In this document: piece after piece, positions 10,380-20,703 of the stretch
Layout of the letters: the number at the start of each line of letters is the position of its first letter
Position numbering within the stretch: the first letter of the stretch is position 1
Assembly (NCBI GenBank): GCA_023014365.1
Contig: JAEBUN010000002.1
Location: 3,410,001 to 3,474,000 of the forward strand
Source: Lepiota brunneoincarnata
Taxonomy: Eukaryota > Basidiomycota > Agaricomycetes > Agaricales > Agaricaceae
Direction of reading: 5' to 3'
Length of the DNA: 64,000 nt
Position numbers and translations under genes: made by a program
Notes under the pieces: model-generated
What the model saw: only the letters and a program-made list of their open reading frames with translations
Database searches by the model: none
Told to the model about the DNA's origin: nothing

Positions 10380-12726
10380 ATGTCCCACAACTCGCTTTGG
10401 GTTCGCCTGCGCATGCTGCTAGCGCTCATATTAGCTATTTTTGCGCTATCGTTGGTGTTGCAAATTAGCAACCGGGGTAAGACATTGCAGCCAGCTTCAA
10501 AACACTTTTCATGGCTTGATGTATGTCGATTCCTCCTCGAAGCTCAAACTTCGCGGCACTGAGAGCATCAACAGATCAAGCCAACACGCAAACTTGTCTG
10601 GCATCCATGCCACAAGAAACTCCACCGCGAATGCGCACGACTTCTCGTCCGTCAACCATTCAAATCTCTCCTCACAGACCCCCCACTAATATCCATCCAT
10701 CCATTACCATAGGTGCCCCTCAACCATTCCGACCTAGACCCAGATGGTCCAACAGCTGCTATTGCCCTAATCCGTAAACCCTCCTCTCTCCCTCCTTCCT
10801 CCCCACTCTACCGCGGGCCTGTGCTCTTCAACCGTGGTGGACCAGGAGGTAGTGGTGTTGACTTTATCATGGACACCGCAGACCTCTTCAGCACTATCCT
10901 TGGTCCCGAATTCGACATTGTTGGATTCGATCCCCGAGGCATCGGGCACTCTGTTCCGAAAGTTAATTTCTTCCCTGGTGTGGGGGAGAGAGAAATGTTT
11001 GACGCGGATGCGTTTGGTATTATCAGCAACGACGGGAGAAAAGGGGGAAGGAGTGTGGAGAATGTGTGGGCACGAGCGGTGTTGAAGGGTGGGCTTGCAG
11101 GCGAGAAGATGGGAAAGACGTTGGAATTTATCAATACTGAGCAGACGGCGGGTGATATGTTGAGTATTACGAGGGCATCTGGGCGGGAGAAGCTTTTGTA
11201 CTGGGGGTTTTCGTATGCAGTTTTTTTGGTGATTTTAATGCGTTGGATTGACCGGAACGTAATATAGGTATGGGTCGGTGTTGGGGGCGACTTTCGCAGC
11301 ATTATACCCAGTAAGATAGGCGCACAAAACTTACCATGGTACCAAAAACTGACCATAAACCTAGAGCAAAACTGAGCGCCTCGTCCTTGACGGCGTAGCC
11401 GACTTTGAAAACTACTACGCGAGTAAGTGCTCACACTTCACCACTAATCTCACAGCCTAACTGAAACCCCCCCCCTCCCTCCCTTAGCACTCTGGTCCAA
11501 CAACCTCCTCGACACAGACAAGGCCCTCTTCCAATTCTTTACCTCATGCCATGCTGCCGGTCCAGAGAACTGCGCGTTTTGGGCACCCTCACCCGACGCC
11601 ATTAAGCACAACCTCACACACATTTACACCGCATCCCAATCACAGGTCATGCCTATACGCACACCGCTTTCCTACGGCACTCTCGACTACTCCACCCTCC
11701 GGATAATCGTGTTTGGTTCGCTTTCTTCCCCTTATGCAATGTGGCCTACGCTGGCACAGGCTTTGGCAGATCTGGGCGGGCGGGGAGATCCACTCGCCAT
11801 GTGGCGTCAAGTGGAAGTACCTCCTTTCAAGTGTCCAGTGTAGTCATGATCATGGTTGTGGAAGGAGGGAGGAGCGGGAGCTGGAGATGCAAGGGTTCCT
11901 TCGGGATGCCCAGATGGCTGTGATGTGTGGTGATGGAAAGGAGGTGCCTGAGGGTGTTGAGGCCGCGAGGGAATATGTCAAGATGTTGAGCGAGGAGTCG
12001 GAATGGGCGGAGCTTTGGGCAAATTTCCGGTTGTCTTGCTCGTGAGTGACGTCATTGTCTAGTCTTGGACTGCGTAAAAAGTTCATGCTTGGTTTGGGAT
12101 TGTAGGGGATGGCCAAAGTCGAAGAAACCTTTCCAAGGGCCATTTAAAGCTAACACGAGCTTCCCGATACTTTTCATCGGTAACACCGCGGGTGCGTGCT
12201 ACCAGTGTTGGCCCTTTTCACCCTCCTTTTGATGACTGAGTGGCATGTTTCTTTAGATCCAGTTACCCCCTTGGCTGGGTGAGTAATAGTAGCTCGATTT
12301 CAGTCCGGAACAAACTGAACCGATCCGTAGCGCCAAGAGGATGTCAAAAGGATTCCCTGGCTCGGTCGTCTTGACACAAGACTCCCCCGGTGTAAGTCTC
12401 ACCACCCCCCACCCCCCATCGATCTTACAGTGCTCTCCGCATTTTTCTCAACTCACCTTTTCCCTGGGCAGCACTGTTCCATCAACGCTCCCTCGGTCTG
12501 CACCCAAAAATACATTCAGGATTACTTCGTGAGCGGTTTGTTGCCTCCCAAAGGAAAAGTATGCCCTGTCATTATGCCACCGTTCCCTGGTACCGTAGGG
12601 GACTCTGCTGTGGTTCAAAAAGATGGAAACATAGATGAGATGGTGTTCGAGGATATGAGGGAGGCGGAGTTATATGAAGCAGTTGGCAAGCTAAGTAGAA
12701 CCCAGTCCATTCGTGGATTCTTGTGA
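10380..12726 (+). CDS. S33 / TAP-like serine peptidase, copy B
   Basis: Paralog of the gene at 4351-6637 with the same ten-exon layout: 10380-10520, 10575-10646, 10713-11212, 11268-11310, 11365-11422, 11488-12041, 12106-12191, 12257-12278, 12331-12391, 12472-12726. The start at 10380 (MSHNSLWVRLR) matches the signal-anchor of copy A (LALILAIFALSLVL). Motifs: NRGGPGGSGVDF (Pro to Arg in the oxyanion-loop start), DIVGFDPRGIG, nucleophile GFSYGSVLGA, Asp in GNTADPVTPLA on a 22-nt exon, and His in HCSINAPSVCT. A one-base frame change at about 11842 (PPFKCPV then TAG, continuing SHDHGCGRREE) sits where copy A has one. Intron sequences are partly alignable between copies, so the duplication is fairly recent. 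Predicted extracellular peptide hydrolysis. Confidence 0.87.
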
Positions 12727-12787
12727 CAAGGGAAACGGAATGAACGCCGGATTCAAGAATTAAGTTCCGTTCATTTTGCACTATTAT

Positions 12788-14418
12788 CTACGACGAAATA
12801 CATCTCTGCCTCTCATCGACCGCGGCATATGCTACATGCCCCCGAGGACGGACAATAATACGCTCCATCGCGATATCACTATGCACTTCAGTGGTGATAC
12901 TAATACCTCGAGTATCCCCAGACTGCAATCCCCCATCGTACGTCGCAATCCTCCCGCCGAGATTTCCTAAAGCCTTCGTGACGAACGAAACGCTTTCTGT
13001 CCTTGTGTGGTAACGTTGGCTGTGTTGCTGGCTCTGCTGCTGCTCAGTCGGGGTGCTTTTGAGAAAGCGAGCGGAGGTTGAGTACAAGTCGGGAGATCAT
13101 TACACAGGTGATGAGTTGGCTGAAGGATGCCCCTACGGCTTTTAGATCTGGCTCCGCGAGCTGTGTGTATCATCACCCCCCCCCCATCCATCAGTGTCTG
13201 GTATCAATGCCACCAAAAAAAAGGACAAGAGCGCGGCTCACGAAAAATATCAACGCAGTTCATAAGGTTCGCCAGGAATATAAAGAAGAAGTACAGCGCA
13301 CCGTCCCGGACGAGGATCGTGATCGTCCTAGATGCGACTTTACTCATGAGTCCGAGTGTGCCATTACGACGGCGAGTTTTGCCAAAGTTTGGGAGTGCGT
13401 ACGGTGAGAGTCGGAAGTAGCGTTTGGTACGGTAGACCGTGAGGAGGAAGATCACAGAGTCAGTAATGAGGGGTGCGATCCAAAGGGATGCTATGTTATA
13501 GTAGAGATCATTAACCGTTACTTATAACGTAATGGGCTAGAGACAAGATGGAGACATACGGAAGAGAGGGCTGTCCCCTGTTAAGATGCAACCTAAGATA
13601 CCGATGTGAAATATGACGTAAGAACCTGGTGAGCAACGATGGGAGAAGTGTTTCGCGTACCTGATAGCCCTGGGGGCAGAGGGACCGCTGCTCGCAAGAT
13701 GAACGGAATTAGGGCTTGCATATAAGGCTTTGTATTAAACACGCTTACGGAAACCAGTTCGTAACCCTGCGGCAGATATGACAATTTGCAGGAGCCAAAG
13801 GGTCATCAGGAAGGCTAGTAAGCGAATGTTCCGCTCGTAGAGCGCGAAGACGCGCAGAATCATGATGACTTCAGGGTTTGATATCAGATGAGGTAACTGA
13901 TAGGATCAAGGAGCATACTCTGAGCAACTGGATAGAATTAGAGCTAAGGGACCATCATGGAAGTTGAATGACCATGCATGACATACCAGACACAAGCGCA
14001 ACCGTCCCGATCCCCTCAAATAATACGAATTTGCGGCAGCTTCATTAATTTCTGATCAGCCGGTGGCACACAGCGAAACGTAAGTTTGTCCCTACACCTG
14101 CAAAGTGCACTGTCAGCATCCGGGTTGCGTGGTCCGCAATGCCAGTTTGCTCACTTGGCTAGACCAATGGCGGTTGTTGAATGCTGGAATTCATGAGTTT
14201 GCATCCACCATAATAATTCTTACATGCTCCCCACCATCTAGCACGATTATGAACTCCAGGGGAGTAACATAACGATTTATGAGGAATAATACAGTAGCTC
14301 CCGACATCCGCTGTTTCCAGATTCGATTCACCTGGGAAGAGATGTCAACTTTCGGGTGATGAGAAGACAATGCCGAACGAACTTCTTGGGGAAATGTTAA
14401 GACTGAGTATTTGGACAA
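12788..14418 (-). CDS. DUF6533 multi-pass membrane protein
   Basis: Member of the mushroom-fungal DUF6533 family (GPCR-like, about seven membrane segments, no known function). Minus-strand exons in order: about 14418-14390 (SKYSVLTFPQE), then from about 14335 (VNRIWKQRMSGATVLFLINRY, the DUF6533 signature), about 13863-13755 (MILRVFALYERNIRLLAFLMTLWLLQIVISAAGLRTG), a short exon near 13692-13660 (AVPLPPGL), 13600-13560 (CILTGDSPLF), about 13500-13420 (SLWIAPLITDSVIFLLTVYRTKRYFR), about 13360-13250 (SRTITILVRDGALYFFFIFL) and about 13165-12788 (DLKAVGASFSQLITCVMISRLVLNLRS plus a soluble tail). The first exon was not found, and the tail (STPTEQQQSQQHSQRYH to the stop at 12788) is in a different frame from LVLNLRS. 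Boundaries are approximate. Confidence 0.8.
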
Positions 14419-16073
14419 GCGAGAGACCCATCAGTCATGTATATACACGCGGACGAAGAGATGGCTCACAATGGTCGTAAATAAGCATCGCAAATGCAGC
14501 CACTTGGAAATATTTCCCCACACTTCTGTAAAAAGAAAACGTCGTCAATGAGCAGACGAAATCAAACCGAAGAAACCCTACAGATTGAACGCGATTCTGG
14601 CGACATCGGTATTTGGACTTGCCATGTCGATCAACAGCTGGGGCGGGGACGGAATCCCTGTGTGCTTATATGTTTTCTTTCTGTGCTTCTCTAGATGCTT
14701 CTTGTCAGAAAATCGAAAAAAAGGCCTGTCTCCACGTCAACAAATGAAAACTACACACTAGAAAGGCGAACTAGAAGGCAAATTTTGCCTTTGGACTGAG
14801 GCACATCCTATACATGTCCTCGGCGTTCCTGTTTAATTTCTGAACCCGATCCGTTCCATTTAGTGCATTGACATATGCGGGTCACTGCGGTGTTTAGTAG
14901 ACGCCGGGATAAATCTCTCGCCGGATGGGGCTGAGAAGTGCCCAATCGAGCCGCCTGCCACTGAAGGGAAGAATGGAGAGGTGGTATTAGAGCAGCCACA
15001 AGAGGTGTGCGCTACCTCCAGCCGTTGATCGGGGGTAAGGAGTATCAGTATCGGTGCCTTAGAGGCGTTGGCGCTCGGAACCCCCCTCCGATCACAGGAC
15101 CCGTCAAGCCAGGGTTGTTGATGAACAAGGCAGGGAGACGATGTGCGAGCCGAGTGAAGAAAAGCATTCTAGTGCTCCTTCAAACTCTGCGGTGGAGTTG
15201 GACTGACAGAAGCAGACTATACGTCAAATGGAATCTTGAGGAGACAAGACTTCCAAGCCATGTCAATGTTTGGTGGAAGTCAGCTGGGACAAACACGGGA
15301 ATGCTGCTTGTGTACGCAGCCTTCTCGGCTCGTAGCACATGCTCGCCTGCTCCCTCGCCCCCGAACCGAGATGCCAAGTGAACAATAAGTCCGTAGTCCT
15401 GATCCCCACCTACCACTAGACCTCATTCGACCTGTCACAGAGTGACATCCTAACATGCACTTCGAACTCCGCCCAGCCAGGCCGAGGGCCTTGCTTTTAC
15501 TTAGTCAATGATAACATGCTGGTGCCCGATGGCAGTCTGCACGTAGTCAAAAAGAGACTGATTACAGGACGAGAGATTCTCCCGTTAACATTCCCATCAC
15601 TCCCCTGACATTAATAAGGTCCATTTGAATTGTCCCATTGCATGGCATCAACCAACCAAAACGCGAGTTACGCCCCTGAAGGTCTGCGCAAAGCAGAGCA
15701 GGGGATCAGCTGGCCGGGAGTCACCGCCTAAACTCTGATGCGGCACCGTCGGACAATTGACCAACTTTTCGCCATTATTACAAACCGTATGTTGCATCAC
15801 AGAAATGTTCAGAAACTAGTAATGTACGGGCTAGATATTGTACGCCAAGATTTGTGCGGACAGAAGAGCAGTCTAGTTGATGTGGCGGCTCTGTCCGAGT
15901 CGGGACACTGATGAAAACCCCTGAGTGGAGGCTGAATCTCTGGAGCGCCGATGGCGATGCCAATAGCACATAACGGATCTACCCAATTGGGCTAGCCAGT
16001 GGCCGAAACCGCTACATTTAAATCTGGGTTTCGGGATGAGTGAGCCACCTTCGCCTCCCCCCCCACTCTTGAT
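14419..16073. other. Intergenic, no gene seen
   Basis: About 1.65 kb without a recognised product. The left edge may hold the missing first exon and promoter of the DUF6533 gene, and the right edge the promoter of the O-methyltransferase at 16074. Open frames of 124 codons or fewer show no motif. Confidence 0.4.
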
Positions 16074-17971
16074 ATGGATCCCCCTGCAAGCCCCAATAGC
16101 CAGCTCTCAGCACTTGTAGCCCTCATTACGGATGCAGCCCGCGTTGCCGCAAAGCACCTTCCAGAACCTCAATCGTCGAGCGGGGAACAGCCTAAGATTC
16201 ATAGAAAGGAGCCTATCGTGGACCCCGAACTACGTACTGCTATCTATACCATCGAGGCGGCTTGTGCCCAGCTTTGCTTACTTGTAGCGAGACCGAGTGA
16301 TATTCTTGTTAATGTAGGTAGTGTTTGCTTCTCTATAAGCTGCTCTACTGACAATATTTCTTACCAACAGAAATTCATGGCAGTCAGTATTCGAGAATTT
16401 TGATGCCCGAAAACATGCTTTCATATCCATACCCATGCAGTTCTTTGAACCGGCTTGCCTCCAGGTTGCTCTGTCGAATAAGATCCCAGACATTCTTCAA
16501 GAAAGCCCATCAGGGATACACATCACAGAGCTGGGGAAGCGAACAGGGGTAGATCAACAGAAGCTTAGCCGCGTATTGCGTCTCCTTGCTACCAAACACG
16601 TCTTTCGGGAAGGTAAGCCACTTGAATTTTTTGCTCTCGAGTGTACTCACTTCCAGATAGTCGGTAAAGATACCTTTGCCAATAACCATTTGAGCAGTTT
16701 GCTTGTGTCCGCAAATCCTCTATCTAGCTTTGGCCTGCATATGTAAGTTTCATCCAATGTTCCCTTCCGTCGCGAATCCTATAGTTCCGTACAGGACGGA
16801 CGAATGCTTCAAAGCCGCATCTACTCTCAGCGACACTCTCAACACGCCCGAATTAAGCGCTTCGTCCCTGCCTCAAGAGTCCGCATTTTCCAGGTACTTT
16901 GGAATCAACGGTACCCTCTTCGATTACTATTCAGGGGTATGCATGGCCTCTACATCTTCAGCGTTCTTGTGCCGTTAATAAATGACACTTTTTAGTCATC
17001 TCCTGATCAACTCAGGCGTGCTGCGCGTTTCGGACCTGGGATGATAGGATGGGGCGCTGCAATCGAAGCCGACGCCGTTATTTACGGTAAATGTTCACTC
17101 CAATCCTGTGTGTCTTTTTTTTTTATTGAAAGCCCACCACTCTAGATTTCCCTTGGGAGAAATTGAAGAAGGGCTCTGTCGTGTGTGATGTCGGTGGCGG
17201 GGTTGGGAACATTTCTATACAACTTGCCAAACGTTATCCGGCGCTACGCCTCGTTCTGCAGGATCTTCCAGAACAGCTTGAGATGGCCAAGAATAAAGTT
17301 TGGCCTGAGCGTTGTCCGGAATATGTGACGGGTGGTAAAGTCGAATTTGTTCCTTTGGATTTCTTCAAGGAGCCTCCGAAGGGAAACTGTGATATCTATT
17401 TTGTGAGTTGCTATTTATTACTACCAATCATAGCTTGTGATCTCAAACAATCTCGATAGTTGAAAAATATCCTGTGAGTGCTTCTTGACCTATCTATACC
17501 TGATAGATCGACGGATTCCGTATTGTTATAGGCATGATTGGAATGATGAAGATTGTGTCAAGATCTTGAAGGGAGTCCGGAATGCAATGAACACACAAAG
17601 TCGACTTCTCATTCGTAAGTGACGTCACTCTCACCCCTCAATCGAAAATATGTTCAAAGTTCAAAAACCGCACACGCTCCCACCAAACAGACGAGTTCAT
17701 CGTCCAACCTGCCTATCGTCTTCCAGCAAGTGAGGCAAAGTTCACCCAAGCGCCTGAGCCCCTGTTGCCTAATTACGGAGATGGCCGCATTCGCCAATAT
17801 GCGATGGATGTAAATATGATGACAATCTTGAACAGCCAGGAACGAACTTTGGAGGACTTTGTTCGGCTAGGGAATGCTGCCGGGTTACAATATGTGAAGC
17901 TATGGGAAACTGGAGAAATGGGACTGATCGAGTTCATTTCTACGAAGCAGATTCCATTCAGTCCACAGTAG
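16074..17971 (+). CDS. SAM-dependent O-methyltransferase (COMT-type), copy 1
   Basis: Class I O-methyltransferase of the plant-COMT/fungal sterigmatocystin-methyltransferase type; methylates a small hydroxylated acceptor, identity unknown. Nine exons: 16074-16313, 16441-16612, 16661-16742, 16795-16936, 16996-17086, 17146-17402, 17460-17473, 17532-17614, 17691-17971. The N-terminal dimerisation/winged-helix part reads FFEPACLQVALSNKIPDIL and KLSRVLRLLATKHVFRE. The Rossmann domain carries the SAM motif VCDVGGGVGNISIQLA, then LVLQDLPEQLE, FVPLDFF, and the catalytic-base motif HDWNDEDCVKIL. Exon 7 is only 14 nt and encodes LKNI plus two bases of Leu. The C-terminus runs QYAMDVNMMTILNSQERTLEDF to the TAG. 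All exons join in frame, unlike most neighbours. A second paralog lies at 20.7-22.6 kb on the other strand. Confidence 0.9.
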
Positions 17972-18420
17972 TAGAGAATCATAAACGCCACAATGTAAGA
18001 CCACCAGATGCAGATGGCACATGACTTTCAAAATTCATCTACTGCCATCTGCCCACGACAAATGACACTATATCGTATATAATGTATTTTTTATGTACCA
18101 GAAAAATCGTAGAAAATTGGATTACGATTGGTCCGGAACTTTCCCCCATCTGTGACTTTGTGACCCTTGTCCGAAAATGGCAGAAGAAAGACACGCCTTT
18201 GATGTGTGCCCATGCTTTAACAAAATGCGTTGTCAGCATTCCAAAAGTGTACAAAATCACTCTAGATTCGTCATTATCTCATATTCTGCACAAAATCGGC
18301 CCAAACTTGGCACGTCTATGCTACACCAAGCAACACAGAAGAATATGTAAAAGGTTATGAGGAAAGTTACACTGCAGATAATATACCCAATATCCAGAAT
18401 GAATCAAGTCCTTGAAATGT
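17972..18420. other. Intergenic between convergent genes
   Basis: AT-rich 3' flanks of the O-methyltransferase (plus) and the 652-codon membrane protein (minus). No gene or element recognised. Confidence 0.4.
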
Positions 18421-20379
18421 TCATACTCTTCGTAAAGGACTCAGCATCGGTAGGGTCTCCTCCTGTTCATCGGCGTCTTTTGCGTCTTTTGCCTCTTTTT
18501 GGGGGACAGGCGGGGGAAGCTCCAATGGTTCTGTAACCAACGAATGGGCGACAACCTGATCCTGCCCAATGTTCGCCAACGTCCCTCCATTTGGTGTCCC
18601 AATAACAACATGCCGCCTGATCTTCTTTAGCGTGATGAGGGGCGGCTTCTTGAGATATTCTATCCGCCGGCACGAGCTATCACTGACATGGGTTGTAGCA
18701 CACACAGCGGCAAGAAATGAATGTTTGTAGTGGCTTGTAGCGTTCCCCGACATCAGAAGGAAGGCGAGGATGGCGAGGAGCACGGGGATTAACATGAGGA
18801 TAAGCTGAAGGTAGGAGATAGCAGCCAATAATTTCTGGTGTACGACTTGGACAACGTCACTGTTGCCTCCGAGTATGAGAGCCCTGGAAGCCATGAGTCC
18901 ATCTAAGCGCGGCTCATTCTTGAGGAGCCACTCCAGGCCTTTAGGATCGGATACGCTTTCGCTCGTATTTGTGTTACCCTTGCCGAGGATGTCGGGCAAA
19001 ATAACAATTGTAGAGGAGTCAATTTGACCCTTGAAAGGTGTGTCGGTAGATTTGGCCTCCGTAATCGTACGCTGGTCACAGGTGGTGTCACGAACGCGGC
19101 CACCCGTTGCCATATTGGCATATGAGACTGGACAGGGGGCGAAGGGTTGAATGGTATTTGGAGGGAGTGTTTCCGAGCGAAGGAGTGTGATATTGGACAT
19201 CCTTACCCGGAAGGCGGAGAAAATTTGGTGAGACGTATTCAACGGGTTCAGGGTCGTGAGGAGTTCAATGGTAGACGCATGTATGGCGAACTGTTGTTGA
19301 CTCAGTATCCCAATAGATAGGCTATTGCCCTGGGTCTGCGCTAGCATCACCCGGTCTGCAATGTCTTTTATCTCCGGGTTGACCACTTGGTCTGGGTCAT
19401 TGGTCCACAACCGGCGTATCAAGTCCAAAACCTCGCGATCTTGGAACTGGACTGGCGGGAAAGTTGTCATCGTGACCTTCCATATTGTCTCTAACAACGT
19501 ATGGCGCCGCTGGCCTTTGGTGACAGTGAAGATGTGTTTCATGACCGCGGAGGATCCGTGCGCGCCAAGAGAGTGCCAAACATTCTCCTTGCGCAAGGGA
19601 ACGATGCTATCATATTGCAGGTCACCCTCGGTGTCGTCCCACCATATTTTTGGTTGCCCAACACTACGCTCGAAGAGGGTATATGCGTCAGTGTTGTTGA
19701 CTAGGCATGCCCATAGTTGTTTTGTCTCCCCCCGAATTGTGGTGGGCGCACACGACAACTCTCCAGCAAACGTGGCCCAGCTGAGATCAGAACCCACCGA
19801 CCAGCCTTCGTTATCCAACCAGAGTCGAGGCTGGACAAATGTGGACAAGTTTCGAAGAGGTGGGACTACTTCTCTTGCAAGAGGAAGTGGTGTACCGACA
19901 AGAGTAATGTTCGCCCCTGTAGCATAGATGTTGGCTGATAGGGTGGGATCGAGGCTGAGTTCGTCCGCGTTTCCGGGGATGGTGAGAATGTAAGCGGGAT
20001 TAGGGAGGAGCTGGCCCGAAAACCTCTGTGCGTCGACCAAAATTGACTTGACGATATAGCCTGGCGCGTCGAGGGTCCACAGCCAGGTATCGTACAGTCC
20101 TGCGGCGGGGAAGAGGACGATAAACGCAATGACAATCCAGGTCTGCCGATCTATCCCATATGTCCACAGGAAGTAGATCTTCTGAACAACGTCTTCCGCG
20201 AGCATCAAGAATGAAGTGTAGGCGGAGAGTCGGCATGCTATGTAGGCAAGAATTTTCAAGACAGTGAATTGGAGTAAGAGGGATGAAATACGAAAAAGGA
20301 TGTTCTTGACCGCGTTATGACCCACAGAAAGAGTAGAAGTGAGGAAGGAGTGTTCAGCCCATCCGAGGGGAAGTATCAT
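18421..20379 (-). CDS. Orphan multi-pass membrane protein, 652 codons, intronless
   Basis: A single uninterrupted frame; I do not recognise the family. From the N-terminus: hydrophobic segments near residues 25-55 (ISSLLLQFTVLKILAYIAC) and 80-95 (WIVIAFIVLFPAAGLY), a long probably extracytoplasmic region (about 100-535) with sequons such as NIT, NLS and NNT and several cysteines, then a membrane segment near 540-560 (LQLILMLIPVLLAILAFLLM) and a basic/acidic tail (PQKEAKDAKDADEQEE). The order anchors - large luminal domain - anchor resembles large basidiomycete surface proteins of unknown function. Lack of introns is unusual here, and the frame is intact over its full length. It lies between two O-methyltransferase genes. 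Confidence 0.75.
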   Translation of the reverse strand: MILPLGWAEHSFLTSTLSVGHNAVKNILFRISSLLLQFTVLKILAYIACRLSAYTSFLMLAEDVVQKIYFLWTYGIDRQTWIVIAFIVLFPAAGLYDTWLWTLDAPGYIVKSILVDAQRFSGQLLPNPAYILTIPGNADELSLDPTLSANIYATGANITLVGTPLPLAREVVPPLRNLSTFVQPRLWLDNEGWSVGSDLSWATFAGELSCAPTTIRGETKQLWACLVNNTDAYTLFERSVGQPKIWWDDTEGDLQYDSIVPLRKENVWHSLGAHGSSAVMKHIFTVTKGQRRHTLLETIWKVTMTTFPPVQFQDREVLDLIRRLWTNDPDQVVNPEIKDIADRVMLAQTQGNSLSIGILSQQQFAIHASTIELLTTLNPLNTSHQIFSAFRVRMSNITLLRSETLPPNTIQPFAPCPVSYANMATGGRVRDTTCDQRTITEAKSTDTPFKGQIDSSTIVILPDILGKGNTNTSESVSDPKGLEWLLKNEPRLDGLMASRALILGGNSDVVQVVHQKLLAAISYLQLILMLIPVLLAILAFLLMSGNATSHYKHSFLAAVCATTHVSDSSCRRIEYLKKPPLITLKKIRRHVVIGTPNGGTLANIGQDQVVAHSLVTEPLELPPPVPQKEAKDAKDADEQEETLPMLSPLRRV

Positions 20380-20703
20380 GGTGGTCTTCGGTCAGCATAA
20401 AGAACAAAGGCAGAGAGTTAGGAAGAACGGTATTGAGCGTGGCTGCATCGCCACCGTCGAGGACTGCGTTGCATGCGCCCATTGCGCTGGGTAGAACAGG
20501 GTCCGTGACGTTAATTCATTCTGATTCGTTGTGCTGAGGGGAAGTGTTAGGGCAGAATGGTTTGCGGAGTGATGGATGTTTTCGTCCGCCGTTTTTAATT
20601 GTATTGTTCAGTTACGTAAAGGGGCTGTGGGTTGCGGAACATTTGTTCGAGCCCTTCTGGGCGAAAATTAAACTGTTCATATCTAAATATTACAGCGTCT
20701 GGA

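Noticed and set aside
9927..10388. 153-codon minus-strand frame before peptidase copy B
   Set aside because: No motif, overlaps the start of the peptidase gene and part of the degenerate repeat block; likely chance.
19325..19927. 200-codon plus-strand frame opposite the 652-codon membrane protein
   Set aside because: The minus strand is open over 652 codons with coherent membrane topology, and the plus frame is a shadow.
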